Shown: positions 1-9,391 of the stretch, one piece after another
How the letters are laid out: each line of letters begins with the position of its first letter
Numbering within the stretch: position 1 is the first letter of the stretch
Source of the DNA: Jonesia denitrificans DSM 20603
Lineage (GTDB): Bacteria > Actinomycetota > Actinomycetes > Actinomycetales > Cellulomonadaceae
Assembly: GCF_000024065.1 (NCBI RefSeq)
Contig: NC_013174.1
Location: 2,294,001-2,358,000, forward strand
Reading direction: 5' to 3'
Length of the DNA stretch: 64,000 nt
Notes under the pieces: generated by a model
Database searches by the model: none
What the model saw: the letters and a program-made list of their open reading frames with translations, nothing else
Told to the model about the DNA's origin: nothing
Program-made: the position numbers and the translations under genes

Positions 1-479
1 TCCCCTGCAACGGGGGCACCAGGTGAAGCCGGTTCCTCATGCACCGGCGCGGAGGCGTAGACGCCACCAGCGACAAGATCATCTTGGGTGCGTGAGATCG
101 TCACAGCAACATCACCAAAGGCCACACTGATAGGTGCCTGTGGTTTATGGACAGTCACGGTGCACGCACTGACCTGAGCGTAGGACAGGACGGTCTCTGC
201 AATCTTTTGCGCCAGGGTCTCAATGAGGTTGACCGGTTCACCCGTGATCACACCATGGATGTCCTCCGCGAGCAGTGCATAGTTCACAGTTTCAGTCAGG
301 TCATCTGTGCGTGCAGCTACCTGAGTGTCGAGGGCAAGGGTGACATCCACAATGAACGTTTGGCCATTGTCCCGTTCACTGGACAACACGCCGTGGTACC
401 CGGTCGCTTGAAGACCGGTCAGTGTGATCGTGTCGTTGTCATCCAGTGCGGCTCGGCTCCGAGTCTCACCAGCGTTCAT
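1..479 (-). CDS. folB: Dihydroneopterin aldolase, partial at left edge (possibly fused to FolK)
   Basis: Reading the minus strand from the ATG at 479 gives an open frame to the window edge. It contains GLQATGYHGVL near residue 22, a VNYALLAEDI segment near residue 72 and NLIETLAQKIAETVL near residue 87, all typical of FolB. FolB converts dihydroneopterin to hydroxymethyl-dihydropterin and glycolaldehyde in cytosolic folate synthesis. A GAAGGG ribosome site lies about 6 bases upstream. It is the third folate gene after folE and folP on the same strand. After the aldolase domain the frame continues through an acidic, Pro/Ala-rich stretch, which would suit a linker to a FolK domain outside the window. 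The 197 bases between it and folP hold nothing recognisable. Confidence 0.9.
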   Translation of the reverse strand, partial: MNAGETRSRAALDDNDTITLTGLQATGYHGVLSSERDNGQTFIVDVTLALDTQVAARTDDLTETVNYALLAEDIHGVITGEPVNLIETLAQKIAETVLSYAQVSACTVTVHKPQAPISVAFGDVAVTISRTQDDLVAGGVYASAPVHEEPASPGAPVAG

Positions 480-676
480 TACGTACCCTTCGTCGTGGCG
501 GATGCACCTGTTGTGGTGAACACCCCTGCGCCCGCAATCTTAGTGGTTGTTCAGTAGGTCGAACCAGCCGGTAGCGTAAGAAGACCGGTTGGGCGACTCT
601 TCTCACTCATCGGCACTGGCCCTGAGATCCATGACACTTTCACGATGGGCACTGCTCCCCACTGGTCGTGGTGTTG

Positions 677-1534
677 TTACGATGCCGCCCACGCGTCCCC
701 CACCCGTGCCGCTGCCACCGACTTTGCCACATCGTGGACTCGCACGCACCAAGCGCCGTGCGCCGCGACGAGTGCCGTCACCGCTGCGGTCGCATCGTCA
801 CGCGCCGACGGCGGCACTGGTTGACCGTCGGGACCAGCAAGAAGACGCCCCAAAAAGCGCTTCCGGGACGCCCCAATGAGGAGGGGATACCCCAGTTCGT
901 TGAGTTGAGCGACATGCCGCAGCAACGGCCAATTGTTCGCACCAGTTTTCGAAAATCCCAATCCTGGATCTACCACAATATTGTCTGGACTCACACCCGC
1001 ATCACGCAGGTTCTCTACCCGGGTAAGGAGTTCCATAGACACGTCTGATACAACATCGACATAGCGGTCGTGATCGTCCATCACCTGCGCGTGGCCACGC
1101 CAATGCATGGCCACATAGACTGCGCCGGTTTCGGCAGCGACACCGGCCATGTCAGAGTCAGCAAGCCCACCTGACACATCATTGATCATGACCGCACCCG
1201 CCTGAACTGCTGCCTGCGCCACTGAGGCGCGGGTTGTGTCCACTGACACAACCACTCCTTGCTGTGCCAGCTCTTCCACGACGGGAAGAACACGGCGCAG
1301 TTCCTCATCCTGTGCAACTCGGGGAGCCCCTGGTCGAGTCGATTCTCCCCCCACGTCAACGATGTCTGCCCCCTGGGCCACCAGGGCGAGGCCATGGGCC
1401 ACTCCCGCATGCGCATCAAAGTGGCGCCCACCATCAGAGAAGGAATCAGGAGTGACATTCACCACACCCATAATGAGCGTTCGATCAAGTGCCCGCAGGT
1501 GCGGGGGAAGTGCGAGAGGGTGCCGGCGATTCAC
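677..1534 (-). CDS. folP: Dihydropteroate synthase
   Basis: The protein has 285 residues, normal for the family. It carries the two DHPS signatures: MGVVNVTPDSFSDGG near residue 22 (pterin-binding loop) and GADIVDVGGESTRPGA near residue 55. It also has the late SRKRFLG segment that contacts the pterin and p-aminobenzoate. It condenses hydroxymethyl-dihydropterin pyrophosphate with p-aminobenzoate, the sulfonamide-sensitive step. It starts 18 bases after the folE stop, so folE-folP are almost certainly co-transcribed. No key residue looks missing. Confidence 0.95.
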   Translation of the reverse strand: MNRRHPLALPPHLRALDRTLIMGVVNVTPDSFSDGGRHFDAHAGVAHGLALVAQGADIVDVGGESTRPGAPRVAQDEELRRVLPVVEELAQQGVVVSVDTTRASVAQAAVQAGAVMINDVSGGLADSDMAGVAAETGAVYVAMHWRGHAQVMDDHDRYVDVVSDVSMELLTRVENLRDAGVSPDNIVVDPGLGFSKTGANNWPLLRHVAQLNELGYPLLIGASRKRFLGRLLAGPDGQPVPPSARDDATAAVTALVAAHGAWCVRVHDVAKSVAAARVGDAWAAS

Positions 1535-1552
1535 AATGATTCGGTCCTTGCG

Positions 1553-2167
1553 TTACTTTCCAACGATCAAACTCATAGCTTCCGCGCGGGTCGCCGGATC
1601 GCGCAACTGCCCACGGACCGCGGACGTGATCGTGCGAGCACCTGGTTTGCGCACACCACGCATGGTCATGCAGAGGTGCTCACACTCCACCACAACAATG
1701 ACACCGCGTGGGTGGAGCACGTCCACCAGTGAATCGGCGATTTGGGTCGTCAGGCGCTCTTGAACTTGGGGGCGTTTAGCGTAGACGTCAACAAGACGTG
1801 CAAGCTTTGACAGACCGGTAACCCGACCATCTTCACCGGGGATGTACCCCACGTGGGCAACCCCATGAAAGGGAACAAGGTGATGCTCGCACGTCGAATA
1901 CACGTCGATGTCTCGAACGAGAATCATCTCGTCGTGCCCGATGTCGAACACTGTGTTGAGAACATCTGTGGGGTTTTGACGCAATCCTGCAAACACTTCA
2001 GCGTACGCTTTCGCGACCCGACGAGGCGTGTCGCGAAGTCCTTCACGGTCAGGGTCCTCCCCCACCGCTGTCAGTAGTTCACGGACAGCGGCTGCAGCCC
2101 GATCTAGGTCAACCTCCCCTGGTACGCCTGCCAGGGGATCACGTGGTGATGTCACAGTGGGCCTCAT
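1553..2167 (-). CDS. folE: GTP cyclohydrolase I
   Basis: This 204-residue protein is the type I enzyme that makes dihydroneopterin triphosphate from GTP, the first committed folate step. Visible hallmarks are the zinc-binding [18 protein letters not shown] segment near residue 94, [21 protein letters not shown] in the middle, and the second zinc cysteine in [14 protein letters not shown]. Its start overlaps the ftsH stop by 4 bases, so ftsH, folE and folP form one transcription unit. That linkage is common in actinobacteria. Confidence 0.95.
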   Translation of the reverse strand: MRPTVTSPRDPLAGVPGEVDLDRAAAAVRELLTAVGEDPDREGLRDTPRRVAKAYAEVFAGLRQNPTDVLNTVFDIGHDEMILVRDIDVYSTCEHHLVPFHGVAHVGYIPGEDGRVTGLSKLARLVDVYAKRPQVQERLTTQIADSLVDVLHPRGVIVVVECEHLCMTMRGVRKPGARTITSAVRGQLRDPATRAEAMSLIVGK

Positions 2168-4197
2168 GGAGTGTCGCGGGGGTTTGATGTGTCCCCCGGT
2201 TGTGGATCGGTGGGTGGTTCGTCATCTGTGTGTGGGCCAACAACGATGCCCTCACCGCTCACATCCGGTTGTGCTGAAGCTTGTGCAGGTGTGTCAACAG
2301 GCCCGGGTGCGTCATGGAGAGGACGATCAGGTGACGAATGCCAGACTGGTCGTTCTGGTCGTTTTTGCACTGGTGCGAAGATGTCAGCGAGTTCTGCTTC
2401 GTTGAGGGTTTCCTTCTCAAGCAGTTCTACGACAAGGTGGTCCAGTACGTCACGGTATTGTGTGAGCACTTCCCACGCTTCTTTGTTCGCGGCGTCAAGA
2501 AGTTCACGTACTTCAGCGTCAATGGTGTTAGCAACCTGTGGTGATGGTGTGCGCCCACCCTGGCCCTGTTGGTACCCATATAGTGGTTCACCGCCGCCTT
2601 GTCCCAGGTCTATGGTGCCCACTCGTGAGCTCATCCCGTACTTCGTCACCATCTTGTAGGCGGTCTGAGTCGCTTTCTCAATGTCGTTGGACGCGCCTGT
2701 TGTGGGGTCCTTAAACACGAGCTCTTCCGCCACTCGTCCACCCATGGCGTAGGCCATGTCGTCAAGAAGCTCGTTGCGTGTCTTGGAGTATCGGTCCTCT
2801 GATGGCATGACCATGGTGTAACCAAGAGCACGACCACGGGGCAGGATTGTCACTTTCGTGACAGGGTCGGTGTGACGCATCGCAGCAGCCACCAGCGCGT
2901 GTCCACCTTCGTGGTAGGCGGTGTTCTTGAGTTCGTGGGCGTTCATCACCCGGGTGCGTTTTTGCGGTCCGGCGATCACGCGGTCAATTGCTTCGTCAAG
3001 CGCACGATCATCGATCAGTTGAGCTCCTGAACGTGCCGTAAGCAGGGCCGCTTCATTCAGAACGTTAGCGAGGTCAGCACCGGAGAATCCAGGGGTCCGC
3101 TTCGCTACCGAGTGGAGGTCAACGGAATCCACCACAGGTTTTCCTTGCGCGTGGACTTTGAGGATTGCCTCGCGGCCTTTGAGGTCTGGGGGGTCGACCG
3201 AAATTTGGCGGTCAAAACGTCCTGGACGCAGTAAGGCCGGATCCAAAATGTCTGGACGGTTGGTGGCCGCAATGAGAATCACGTTGGTTTTGACGTCGAA
3301 CCCGTCCATCTCAACGAGCAGTTGGTTCAGTGTTTGTTCACGTTCATCGTGTCCGCCACCCATACCGGCGCCACGGTGGCGTCCCACTGCATCAATTTCA
3401 TCAACGAAGATAATGGCGGGAGAGTTCTCTTTAGCTTGTTGGAAGAGGTCGCGCACACGGGACGCACCCACACCAACAAACATTTCGACAAAGTCCGACC
3501 CTGAGATCGAGAAGAAGGGAACGCCCGCCTCACCGGCTACTGCTCGCGCAAGGAGGGTTTTCCCGGTTCCCGGAGGGCCGTAGAGTAAAACACCTTTGGG
3601 GATTTTTGCGCCCACTGCTTGGAATTTCGCAGGTTCGGAGAGGAACTCTTTGATTTCGCGCAGTTCTTCCACAGCTTCATCGGCACCTGCTACATCCGAG
3701 AAGGTGACCTGTGGCATGTCTTTGTTGGCCAGTTTCGCTTTGGATCGGCCAAACCCCATGGCCCCACGCCCACCCTGCATCCGCGAAATGAGGAAGAAGA
3801 ACAAAATCCCAATGATGAGGAAGGGAATAATGATGGAGAGCATGGACACCAGGAAGTTCGCACGTGCAATCTCCGAGTTGTAACCATCCTTGAGGTCTGC
3901 ATTTTCTACGGCCTCAACGACACCTGGTCCTTGGGGGGCAACGTAGTAGAACTCAACGAGTTTTCCGTAGTCGTCTTCCCCTTCTGTGAAGGGTTCACTG
4001 AGGGTCAGGCGGACACGCTGGTCACCGTCCACAATGAGCGCTTGCGTGACGGTATCACCCTTGAGCAGTTCCATCCCTTGGGAGGTGTCAATGCGACCGA
4101 CACGCTCCCCAAAGAACATGGTGCCCGCAATGGCGAGCAGCACAACGGCAAGCACGATCCAGATGATCGGCCCACTAAGGATTCGCTTCTTATTCAT
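2164..4197 (-). CDS. ftsH: ATP-dependent zinc metalloprotease FtsH
   Basis: FtsH is a membrane-bound AAA+ hexameric protease that degrades misfolded membrane proteins and some regulators. From the ATG at 4197 (MNKKRIL) it has 677 residues. The layout is a first membrane span near residues 9-27, a short outside domain, a second span near 117-139, Walker A GPPGTGKT, Walker B IIFVDEID, and the protease zinc site HEGGH. The C-terminal tail is Pro/Asp-rich and probably disordered. An in-frame GTG at 4227 would add 10 residues; I prefer the ATG because the extra residues precede the usual MNKKR-type start. Confidence 0.96.
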   Translation of the reverse strand: MNKKRILSGPIIWIVLAVVLLAIAGTMFFGERVGRIDTSQGMELLKGDTVTQALIVDGDQRVRLTLSEPFTEGEDDYGKLVEFYYVAPQGPGVVEAVENADLKDGYNSEIARANFLVSMLSIIIPFLIIGILFFFLISRMQGGRGAMGFGRSKAKLANKDMPQVTFSDVAGADEAVEELREIKEFLSEPAKFQAVGAKIPKGVLLYGPPGTGKTLLARAVAGEAGVPFFSISGSDFVEMFVGVGASRVRDLFQQAKENSPAIIFVDEIDAVGRHRGAGMGGGHDEREQTLNQLLVEMDGFDVKTNVILIAATNRPDILDPALLRPGRFDRQISVDPPDLKGREAILKVHAQGKPVVDSVDLHSVAKRTPGFSGADLANVLNEAALLTARSGAQLIDDRALDEAIDRVIAGPQKRTRVMNAHELKNTAYHEGGHALVAAAMRHTDPVTKVTILPRGRALGYTMVMPSEDRYSKTRNELLDDMAYAMGGRVAEELVFKDPTTGASNDIEKATQTAYKMVTKYGMSSRVGTIDLGQGGGEPLYGYQQGQGGRTPSPQVANTIDAEVRELLDAANKEAWEVLTQYRDVLDHLVVELLEKETLNEAELADIFAPVQKRPERPVWHSSPDRPLHDAPGPVDTPAQASAQPDVSGEGIVVGPHTDDEPPTDPQPGDTSNPRDTP

Positions 4198-4391
4198 CGG
4201 CGGCCGGGGTACCCCGATTCCTTCCACTCAGTTGACGCACGTGCGGATATGAGAAAACTACACGCTGTGGTCGAGTTTTCGCGCCTGTTTGCACGCTTGT
4301 TCGCCACGGGCGCGAAGATCTGGTGTGTGATCTTGCACCGCGAGGTGTTTTTGAGGTTATCGGGTGTCACTGACAGTTGTCTGGGTGCGAC

Positions 4392-4943
4392 CTAGGAGTA
4401 CAGATGTGGTGCGAGCGTGGCAACATACGGCAGTGTGCGGTACTTTTCCGCCCAGTCGAGGCCATACCCCACAAGAAACTCGTTAGGCAGGTCAAAACCT
4501 ACATACCGCACATCGACATCAGCTTGGGCGGCCTCTGGTTTGCGGAACATCGTGGCGACTTCCAGGGACGCAGGCCCACGGGACTTGAGGTTGGAGATCA
4601 ACCAGGACAAGGTCAGTCCAGAGTCAATAATGTCCTCCACGATAAGCACGTGGCGGCCTTCGAGGTCGGTGTCTAGGTCTTTGAGGATACGCACCACACC
4701 GGAGGAACGAGTGCCAGAACCGTAGGAGGACACCGCCATCCAGTCCATGGCGACAGTCTCGTGCTGTAACGCACGTGACAGGTCAGCCATCACCATGACC
4801 GCGCCTTTGAGGACACCGACAAGGAGGAGGTCGCGTCCCTGATAGTCTCGATCGACGTCTGCTGCCATCTCGCCGAGTCGGGTGGCGATTTGCTCCTCGG
4901 TGAGGAGGACCTTGGCGATATCTGAGGGTTGTGCTGAACCCAC
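4392..4943 (-). CDS. hpt: Hypoxanthine phosphoribosyltransferase
   Basis: This is a type I phosphoribosyltransferase for purine salvage (hypoxanthine or guanine plus PRPP). The PRPP loop is [14 protein letters not shown], and [16 protein letters not shown] and [11 protein letters not shown] are also family segments. I chose the GTG at 4943 (183 residues) because an AAGGAG ribosome site lies 8 bases upstream; a TTG 18 bases earlier would place that site inside the gene. It sits between tilS and ftsH, the conserved tilS-hpt-ftsH order of many Gram-positive bacteria. Confidence 0.93.
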   Translation of the reverse strand: MGSAQPSDIAKVLLTEEQIATRLGEMAADVDRDYQGRDLLLVGVLKGAVMVMADLSRALQHETVAMDWMAVSSYGSGTRSSGVVRILKDLDTDLEGRHVLIVEDIIDSGLTLSWLISNLKSRGPASLEVATMFRKPEAAQADVDVRYVGFDLPNEFLVGYGLDWAEKYRTLPYVATLAPHLYS

Positions 4944-4985
4944 GGGGCATTCTCCTTGCAAGTCAGGGTGAGGGGTCGTGCTTCT

Positions 4986-6005
4986 TCATACAGTAGGCGG
5001 TTCAAAGACGAGGGTGCCACTTTGCCGTCTCACTGAGATGGCCCCAGGCAAGTACGTTGGCCCTTGCCCGTGCCACTGGGTGATGAGGTGATCTAGTGCG
5101 TGGATGTGCCGTAATGACACTGCCGATGCGGGGGCGCCCACTGCCAGGGCGGTAGCACGCAGTACCCGGTGCCGAATGGCGGTTGGGAGGGCAGCGAGCG
5201 CGGTGAGGTCAAGGTGCACCTGCCCCTCAGCCGTGTTGGTGGTGGTGATTGTCACATCGGCTTGTGCGGTACGGGCCCATTGCTCAAGCGCTTCAGCGTC
5301 AGCATGGAGGAGGTCCGCAGTGCGTGCGAGAGCATCAGCGACACCTGGCCCCAACACGTTCTCCATGAGGGGGATCACAACTCCGCGCACCTGGGAGCGC
5401 AGCGGTCCTTGAGGGGTGATATCGGTGTTTGTGGGGTCATGCCAGACGTTGACCTCATGCAGAGAACAGATCTCTTCTGTGGCGGCGCGAGTCAGGGAGA
5501 GAAAGGGACGTACATAGTGGCCGGTGCGAGGTCTGATCCCGGATAAGGAGCGTGCCCCGGAACCGCGGGCCAAACCAAGCAGGACGGACTCTGCTTGGTC
5601 ATCGCGGGTGTGGCCGAGAAGGATGACGTCCACGCCGTGTTGGGTGCGAAGTCGATCCAGTGCGGCGTAGCGCGCTGTGCGGGCAGCCGCTTCTGGGCCG
5701 CCATGGCCAGGTCCGTGCGCAACCGTGACCCGGGTGATGGTCACGTGGGGAAACCCCAGGTCAATCAGTTGCCGTGCGGCCACCACGCTCACCTGAGCAG
5801 AATCTGGATGCAGGTCGTGGTCCACAATGAAGGCGCTGATCTGCCATCCGCGGCGTGGTCCAACATGCGCAAGGGTCGCAGCAACGGCCAGGGAGTCAGC
5901 GCCACCGGAGCAGGCCACTGCAACGCGGGTACCGGGAGGCGCATCGGCCATCATGGAGGTGAGCGCGGTCCGCGCCTGCGCGAGCGCGGGAGGGAGGTAT
6001 GCCAT
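4986..6005 (-). CDS. tilS: tRNA(Ile)-lysidine synthetase
   Basis: TilS attaches lysine to C34 of the CAU anticodon of a minor tRNA-Ile, so that it reads AUA. The ATP-binding loop CSGGADSL lies near residue 32 when the ATG at 6005 is used (339 residues). VDHDLHPDS and LLGHTRDDQAESVLLGLARG are further family blocks. The C-terminal part is short compared with E. coli TilS, as is usual in actinobacteria. A longer reading to 6089 would overlap the upstream gene deeply and has no ribosome site. Order tilS-hpt-ftsH supports the call. Confidence 0.93.
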   Translation of the reverse strand: MAYLPPALAQARTALTSMMADAPPGTRVAVACSGGADSLAVAATLAHVGPRRGWQISAFIVDHDLHPDSAQVSVVAARQLIDLGFPHVTITRVTVAHGPGHGGPEAAARTARYAALDRLRTQHGVDVILLGHTRDDQAESVLLGLARGSGARSLSGIRPRTGHYVRPFLSLTRAATEEICSLHEVNVWHDPTNTDITPQGPLRSQVRGVVIPLMENVLGPGVADALARTADLLHADAEALEQWARTAQADVTITTTNTAEGQVHLDLTALAALPTAIRHRVLRATALAVGAPASAVSLRHIHALDHLITQWHGQGPTYLPGAISVRRQSGTLVFEPPTV

Positions 6006-6010
6006 GGTGA

Positions 6011-7111
6011 CTAGTGTGCGATCCGGGCGATCCAGGTATCGGGTTCGTCGAGTTCCGTGGTGGTGGGCATGTGGTCGGGTGAGCGCCAAATCTGGTGGAA
6101 GGTGTCAGGTCCAGCGGTGGACATGACATGGCGGACGAACCGGGCACCAACCCGGTACTGGTCCGATTTGAGGTGCGCCCCCAGGAGCCGACCAATGATT
6201 TCTTGACGTCTGGTCAGAGCATTGCGGCGGGCGTCGAAGCGGCGGCGAAGGGCTCGCGCGCTGGGAATATCACGGTGGGACACATTGTCCATGACAGTGT
6301 CGGCGTGACCTTCCAAGACCGACATGACAGCAAGTACTGAGCTCAGTGTGTTGCGTTGCGCCGTGTCGAGGACGTGGTCAAAGACTGATGGGCCACCACG
6401 AAGCACTGAGGCGACTGCCCGCACCCAGTCGAAAAGGGACGACTCGGTGGGGAACCCGTTAATGAGTTCACCGGCTTTGTCTTTCATGTAGGTGGCAAGC
6501 CACGGTGCGTGGTGGAACTGAAGTGCGTGGGTTTGTTCGTGGAGGGCGATCCACAGTGCGAAGTCGTCAAAGTCGACGACCATGGCCCGTTGAGTGGCAA
6601 GAACATTGGGGGCAACAAGGACAAGATTTCCTGGTGGCGTACTCGATGTGGCCTGTGCCGAAGCGTTGGCGGGCTGAGGGTCAGCAACTGACGTATCAGC
6701 GGGGGGCGGCGAAGTGGCCAGTGAGGGCCCGAACGGGTCAAATTGTCCAAGGATGCGTTGGGAGAGAAACGTTAAGGTCGCCATGACTTCGACACCTGAG
6801 GTGACGTCAGTAGGGTCCGGTTTACCCTCAACCGCGTGGGCAGTGGACAAACCTAATAGGTGATCCATGGACCGGGCAGCTGTGATCGTCCACCCCCGCC
6901 GGTCAACAACGCTGACATGTGAGAGAAGCCCGGTGGGGGCTGGGAGTCCAGCAAGTTCTGGAACAAGTTCAGCGGCACGGTGGCCTGCTGCTCTCAACCC
7001 TTCAACAACGTCGTACGCTTTCGCGGGTGAGACCTGTGGTCCAGGTCGTACGATCCGTGCGGCGAGCCGTGCGGATCTCATCCATTCTTGGGAGGGGGTT
7101 CGTTGTGTCAT
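6011..7111 (-). CDS. Zinc-dependent metalloprotease-like protein (F420-biosynthesis-associated family)
   Basis: The 366-residue protein has an HExxH site in IALHEQTHALQFHHAPWL near residue 191 and a later LEGHADTVMD that could supply the third zinc ligand. These features fit the actinobacterial family annotated as zinc-dependent metalloprotease or coenzyme F420 biosynthesis-associated uncharacterised protein. The family is commonly found between dacB and tilS, exactly as here. Residues 133-160 form a Pro/Ala/Ser-rich insert. Substrate and function are unknown. The ATG at 7111 overlaps the dacB stop by 4 bases. Confidence 0.75.
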   Translation of the reverse strand: MTQRTPSQEWMRSARLAARIVRPGPQVSPAKAYDVVEGLRAAGHRAAELVPELAGLPAPTGLLSHVSVVDRRGWTITAARSMDHLLGLSTAHAVEGKPDPTDVTSGVEVMATLTFLSQRILGQFDPFGPSLATSPPPADTSVADPQPANASAQATSSTPPGNLVLVAPNVLATQRAMVVDFDDFALWIALHEQTHALQFHHAPWLATYMKDKAGELINGFPTESSLFDWVRAVASVLRGGPSVFDHVLDTAQRNTLSSVLAVMSVLEGHADTVMDNVSHRDIPSARALRRRFDARRNALTRRQEIIGRLLGAHLKSDQYRVGARFVRHVMSTAGPDTFHQIWRSPDHMPTTTELDEPDTWIARIAH

Positions 7112-8529
7112 GAGCACCCGCATTCAGAAAGTTGCTCAACGAAGGCGTCCATTGCCTGACGGGCTGCCCACGGCCCCCCATCGGGGAGGTCGTCAGCGAT
7201 GATCGTGAAGGTGAGGGTGCGGTCATCAAGGGTGAGAAGAGTTCCTGCGAGTGCGGTCACTCCGGGTAAGGAACCAGTTTTGGCGCGGACAAGTCCTCTG
7301 CCGTTGCGGTTGGTGTACCGGTCGTTGAGGGTTCCGTCGTAGGCAGCGACTGCCATGCCGCGCACGGCTTGGCGGTAGGCGGGGGCTTGGGCCATGGTGT
7401 TGATGGCCTCGTTGATGAGGCTTGCGGTGACTGTGGAGGTGTCGCCGAGTCCGGAGCAGTCAACGAGGTCGACTCCGGTCGTGTCGAGTCCCATGGTTGT
7501 TAGGGCTTGGATCACGGCGGTGGTGGCACCGTCGAAGGTACCTGGTAGTCCGCGTTCGACAGCGACGAGTCGGCCCATGACTTCAGTGATGGTGTTGTCA
7601 GAGGTTTTCAGGAAGTAGTCGACGATTTCCCCGACGGTCGCTGATTGCACACTGGCAATGACACGTTCGTCGTCGATTGTGGCGGCATACCCATCGCGGT
7701 CTAAGACACGGCGACTGGGGGTGTTGGTGACGGTGATGCCCAGTTCAGTGAGGTGGTCAGCAAATGTGGTGAGCGCGTGGGTTGCAGGGTCTGCGTACCT
7801 CGGCGCGTAGGTCCCTTCGCGTTGACGACCTACATCGACACCGATGGCGTGGACGGCTGCAGCGTAACCCAATGGGGGGATGTCGTCTGCCCAGGGGCCG
7901 GTGGGTGATCCGGTGAATAGCGAGTCGTCAAGGTAGAGGTTGATGGTGGTGCGGCCGGTGAGTTTCAGCGACGCTGCGGTGTCTTCGGCGAGGTTGCGCA
8001 TCCCGGCATGACCATTGACCGCGTCAGGGTCACCAGTGTTGGCGGCGAGCATCATGTCTCCACCGCCTACTAAGTACAAGGTGTTGTTCCCTGCTTGGAC
8101 GACGGTGGTGGAGATGCGGGAGTTCGGGTCGAGGACGTCCATGGCAGCAAGGCCGGTGAGGATTTTTTGGACGCTGGCAGCAACAATGGGGGTGTCTGCG
8201 TTGACAGCGGTGATGGGGTCACCAGTGAACGTGTCGGAGACAACAACGGCAACTGAGGGACCCAACGTGTCTTTATTCTTAGCGAGCTTCGCAGCAAGAG
8301 TTGCGATGGTATCCCCGGTGATGGGGGCGCCTTTCCCGTCAAGAATGGGCAGGGGATCTGCTGGGCTGGTGGCGGGGTCTGGTCCCGTCACGGTGGGGAA
8401 GGGGAGTGCTGGTGGGATGGGTTCTGCGTTGGTGAGGAAACCGGGTACCAGATCGTTGATATCGGCCCACACGTAACCGCCCGTCACGAGGAGCGCAGCA
8501 GTGAGCGTCCCTGCGACGATTTTTGACAT
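7108..8529 (-). CDS. dacB: D-alanyl-D-alanine carboxypeptidase/endopeptidase, PBP4 type
   Basis: This penicillin-binding protein of the PBP4/S13 family trims peptidoglycan cross-links outside the membrane. The three active-site motifs are visible: SVQK (SxxK) in the N-terminal half, SDN (SxN) in KTSDNTITEVMG, and KTG in RAKTGSLPGVTALAG near the C terminus. The ATG at 8529 (473 residues) gives a signal-anchor IVAGTLTAALLVTGGYVWA at residues 3-21. A Pro-rich linker follows. The longer frame to 8673 adds 48 residues that do not look coding. Confidence 0.92.
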   Translation of the reverse strand: MSKIVAGTLTAALLVTGGYVWADINDLVPGFLTNAEPIPPALPFPTVTGPDPATSPADPLPILDGKGAPITGDTIATLAAKLAKNKDTLGPSVAVVVSDTFTGDPITAVNADTPIVAASVQKILTGLAAMDVLDPNSRISTTVVQAGNNTLYLVGGGDMMLAANTGDPDAVNGHAGMRNLAEDTAASLKLTGRTTINLYLDDSLFTGSPTGPWADDIPPLGYAAAVHAIGVDVGRQREGTYAPRYADPATHALTTFADHLTELGITVTNTPSRRVLDRDGYAATIDDERVIASVQSATVGEIVDYFLKTSDNTITEVMGRLVAVERGLPGTFDGATTAVIQALTTMGLDTTGVDLVDCSGLGDTSTVTASLINEAINTMAQAPAYRQAVRGMAVAAYDGTLNDRYTNRNGRGLVRAKTGSLPGVTALAGTLLTLDDRTLTFTIIADDLPDGGPWAARQAMDAFVEQLSECGCS

Positions 8530-8764
8530 TAACCCCACGTCATCCTGCTTCCACACTGCGTTCAGCACCGAGCCCGCACGCCTGATGCTCAGACCCCAAG
8601 CGTACCGTGCGTCACATAGGACCGTTGACCCTCGACACGGATCACAGTTCTCTGGTGAGCCGCGGAGGGTCAACGTCGTTTACTCTTGAAAGTGGTCAAA
8701 CCGACCAGATACCAGTCTAGGGAAATCACCTCCTGGGCGCGTAACCCGCCAAGGCAAAGGTGCG

Positions 8765-9289
8765 ATGGAGGAACCAGTGGAGTTCGACGTCACTATCGAG
8801 ATTCCAAAAGGTCAACGAAACAAGTACGAAGTTGACCATGGAAGCGGACGGATCCGACTTGACCGTATGCTCTTTACCTCGACCCGGTATCCGGACGACT
8901 ATGGCTTCATTGAGGGAACTCTTGGTGAAGACGGAGACCCGTTAGATGCACTGGTGTTGCTCGAGGAACCTACGTTCCCTGGCTGCTTGATCCGGTGCCG
9001 TGCTCTGGGGATGTTCCGCATGGCTGATGAGGCTGGCGGCGATGACAAGGTGTTGTGTGTGCCGTTGGGTGACCAACGTGCTGCATGGCGTCAAGACATT
9101 GATGATGTGTCTGACTTCCACCGGCTTGAAGTTCAACACTTCTTTGAGGTGTATAAGGACTTGGAACCTGGGAAGTCAGTTGAGGGAGCACACTGGGTTG
9201 GTCGGAAGGAAGCCGAAGAGGAGATTATGCGGTCGTTCCAGCGGGCAAAAGACGCTGGGTATGACTATGAACTTCCTGAGGCACACTGA
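8765..9289 (+). CDS. ppa: Inorganic pyrophosphatase, family I
   Basis: This soluble, Mg-dependent enzyme splits pyrophosphate to drive biosynthesis. The 174-residue chain has the family I signatures: [25 protein letters not shown], and the metal-binding loop [10 protein letters not shown]. It is divergently oriented from dacB, with about 235 bases between the two starts that should hold both promoters; I could not fix a convincing -10/-35 pair. A strong terminator follows directly. Confidence 0.96.
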   Translation: MEEPVEFDVTIEIPKGQRNKYEVDHGSGRIRLDRMLFTSTRYPDDYGFIEGTLGEDGDPLDALVLLEEPTFPGCLIRCRALGMFRMADEAGGDDKVLCVPLGDQRAAWRQDIDDVSDFHRLEVQHFFEVYKDLEPGKSVEGAHWVGRKEAEEEIMRSFQRAKDAGYDYELPEAH

Positions 9290-9305
9290 AGTTTGTTGTG
9301 CAGGA

Positions 9306-9341
9306 ATGGGGCCACGCAATGTCGCGTGGCCCCATCTTTTG
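9306..9341 (+). terminator. Rho-independent terminator after ppa
   Basis: A perfect 12-bp stem (9306-9317 with 9324-9335) and a 6-base loop are followed by CTTTT. It sits 17 bases after the ppa stop. It can also act leftward for the converging NlpC/P60 gene. Confidence 0.85.
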
Positions 9342-9391
9342 TGTCACGAAGTTCCCACTGCGAGCGTCCAGTGCGCATACTGTTGCTGCGA

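Noticed and set aside
3619-4395. Plus-strand frame of 258 codons opposite ftsH
   Set aside because: It is antisense to a complete FtsH with all motifs; no ribosome site and no recognisable protein.
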